This document shows, piece after piece, positions 63,293 through 64,000 of a DNA stretch of 64,000 nucleotides. The position numbers and the translations under genes are program-made. The DNA is from Pseudomonas sichuanensis (GTDB taxonomy: Bacteria; Pseudomonadota; Gammaproteobacteria; Pseudomonadales; Pseudomonadaceae), in contig NZ_QKVM01000010.1 in the NCBI RefSeq assembly GCF_003231305.1, forward strand, positions 1-64,000, given 5' to 3'. Within the stretch, counting starts at the first letter, position 1; every line of letters begins with the position of its first letter. The notes below the pieces were generated by a model that had not been told where the DNA came from, searched no databases, and worked only from the letters and a program-made list of their open reading frames with translations.

Positions 63293-64000
63293 ATGCCCTG
63301 GCTGCAAGTACGCCTGGCCATCAGCCCGGAACAAGCCGAAACCTACGAAGACGCCCTGCTGGAAGTGGGGGCTGTATCGGTGACCTTCATGGACGCCGAA
63401 GACCAGCCGATCTTCGAACCGGACCTCAACACCACCCCGCTGTGGTCGCACACCCACCTGCTGGCGCTGTTCGAGGCTGACACCCAGCCCGACGCGGTAT
63501 TCGCCCATCTGAGCCTGCTGACCGGCGCCGCACTGCCCGAGCACCAGGCCGAGGTGATCGAGGACCAGGATTGGGAACGCAGCTGGATGGACGGTTTCCA
63601 GCCCATGCGCTTCGGCCAGCGCCTGTGGATCGTGCCGAGCTGGCACGAGGCGCCGGAAAAGGACGCGGTCAACCTGCTGCTCGACCCGGGCCTGGCGTTC
63701 GGCACCGGCACCCACCCGACCACTGCCCTGTGCCTGGAATGGCTCGACGGCCAACAGCTGCAAGGCACCCAGGTGCTGGACTTCGGCTGCGGCTCGGGCA
63801 TCCTCGCCATCGCCGCGCTGCTGCTCGGCGCCCGTGAAGCGGTCGGCACCGACATCGACGTGCAGGCGCTGGAAGCCTCGCGCGACAATGCCCAGCGCAA
63901 TGGCATCGCCGACGACAGGTTCCCCCTGTACCTGCCCGAACACATGCCGGCCATGCAGGCCGACGTGCTGGTCGCCAACATCCTGGCCGGCCCCCTGGTG
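63293..64000 (+). CDS. prmA: Ribosomal protein L11 methyltransferase PrmA (3' end beyond window)
   Basis: The first 236 residues are present; the reading frame is open to the last base of the window. PrmA trimethylates ribosomal protein L11. Visible features are the N-terminal substrate-recognition domain ([20 protein letters not shown]), [35 protein letters not shown], and SAM motif [20 protein letters not shown] with [10 protein letters not shown] after it. ATG 63293 follows AAAGGT. It lies in the conserved place after accC. Confidence 0.95.
   Translation, partial: MPWLQVRLAISPEQAETYEDALLEVGAVSVTFMDAEDQPIFEPDLNTTPLWSHTHLLALFEADTQPDAVFAHLSLLTGAALPEHQAEVIEDQDWERSWMDGFQPMRFGQRLWIVPSWHEAPEKDAVNLLLDPGLAFGTGTHPTTALCLEWLDGQQLQGTQVLDFGCGSGILAIAALLLGAREAVGTDIDVQALEASRDNAQRNGIADDRFPLYLPEHMPAMQADVLVANILAGPLV

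Overview
This is GC-rich chromosomal DNA of a Pseudomonas, most probably of the P. putida group. The evidence is codon use and gene content: an omega-amino-acid aminotransferase/mmsA pair, CueR/CopA, the order speA-yciH-nudix-DUF2333-gcbA-MCP-dsbD-aroQ-accB-accC-prmA, and dense 'gtgggagcgggcttgccccgcgat' REP elements. Gene names given by synteny come from memory of P. aeruginosa and P. putida genomes, not from a search. No rRNA, tRNA, CRISPR array, phage or intact insertion sequence was recognised.

Layout. 1-541: no gene; copy A of a long inverted-repeat element, then the mmsA terminator. 542-5831: beta-alanine/malonate-semialdehyde catabolism (mmsA and the aminotransferase) with a divergent LysR regulator, a RutR-like TetR regulator and yigZ. 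5832-9212: a gap with DnaA-box-like sites, an SDR, an adenosine/adenine deaminase, an ArsR-like regulator and a small gene. 9343-14229: an MFS exporter, then a copper module (copZ, a small secreted protein, copA, cueR) with two CueR-type operators. 14499-16445: a dCache chemoreceptor. 16599-21035: an AraC regulator, a thiolase, and a divergent high-molecular-weight FabG plus MaoC hydratase. 21143-23432: MazG-like, CmoM and two DUF4136 lipoproteins.

23678-38550 is an accessory-looking Tad (Flp pilus) locus: tadG, pprA/tadE, fppA/pprB, the minus-strand operon rcpC-rcpA-tadZ-tadABCD-DUF3613, divergent flp, and a single-domain receiver whose phospho-acceptor Asp is replaced by Gly. 38589-38920 holds copy B of the long inverted repeat, nearly perfect. 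Next come a two-partner-secretion transporter without a visible partner, PBP1C, a small membrane protein and a thioester alpha-2-macroglobulin lipoprotein. 48704-64000 is a conserved core block: MATE, speA, yciH, NUDIX, DUF2333, gcbA, a CtpL-like chemoreceptor, dsbD, aroQ, accB, accC and partial prmA.

The genes form modules: copper efflux under CueR; surface attachment (Tad pilus, TpsB, GcbA cyclic-di-GMP synthesis); envelope protection (PBP1C with alpha-2-macroglobulin); and housekeeping metabolism (fatty acid initiation, shikimate, polyamine). REP pairs sit in most convergent or downstream gaps.
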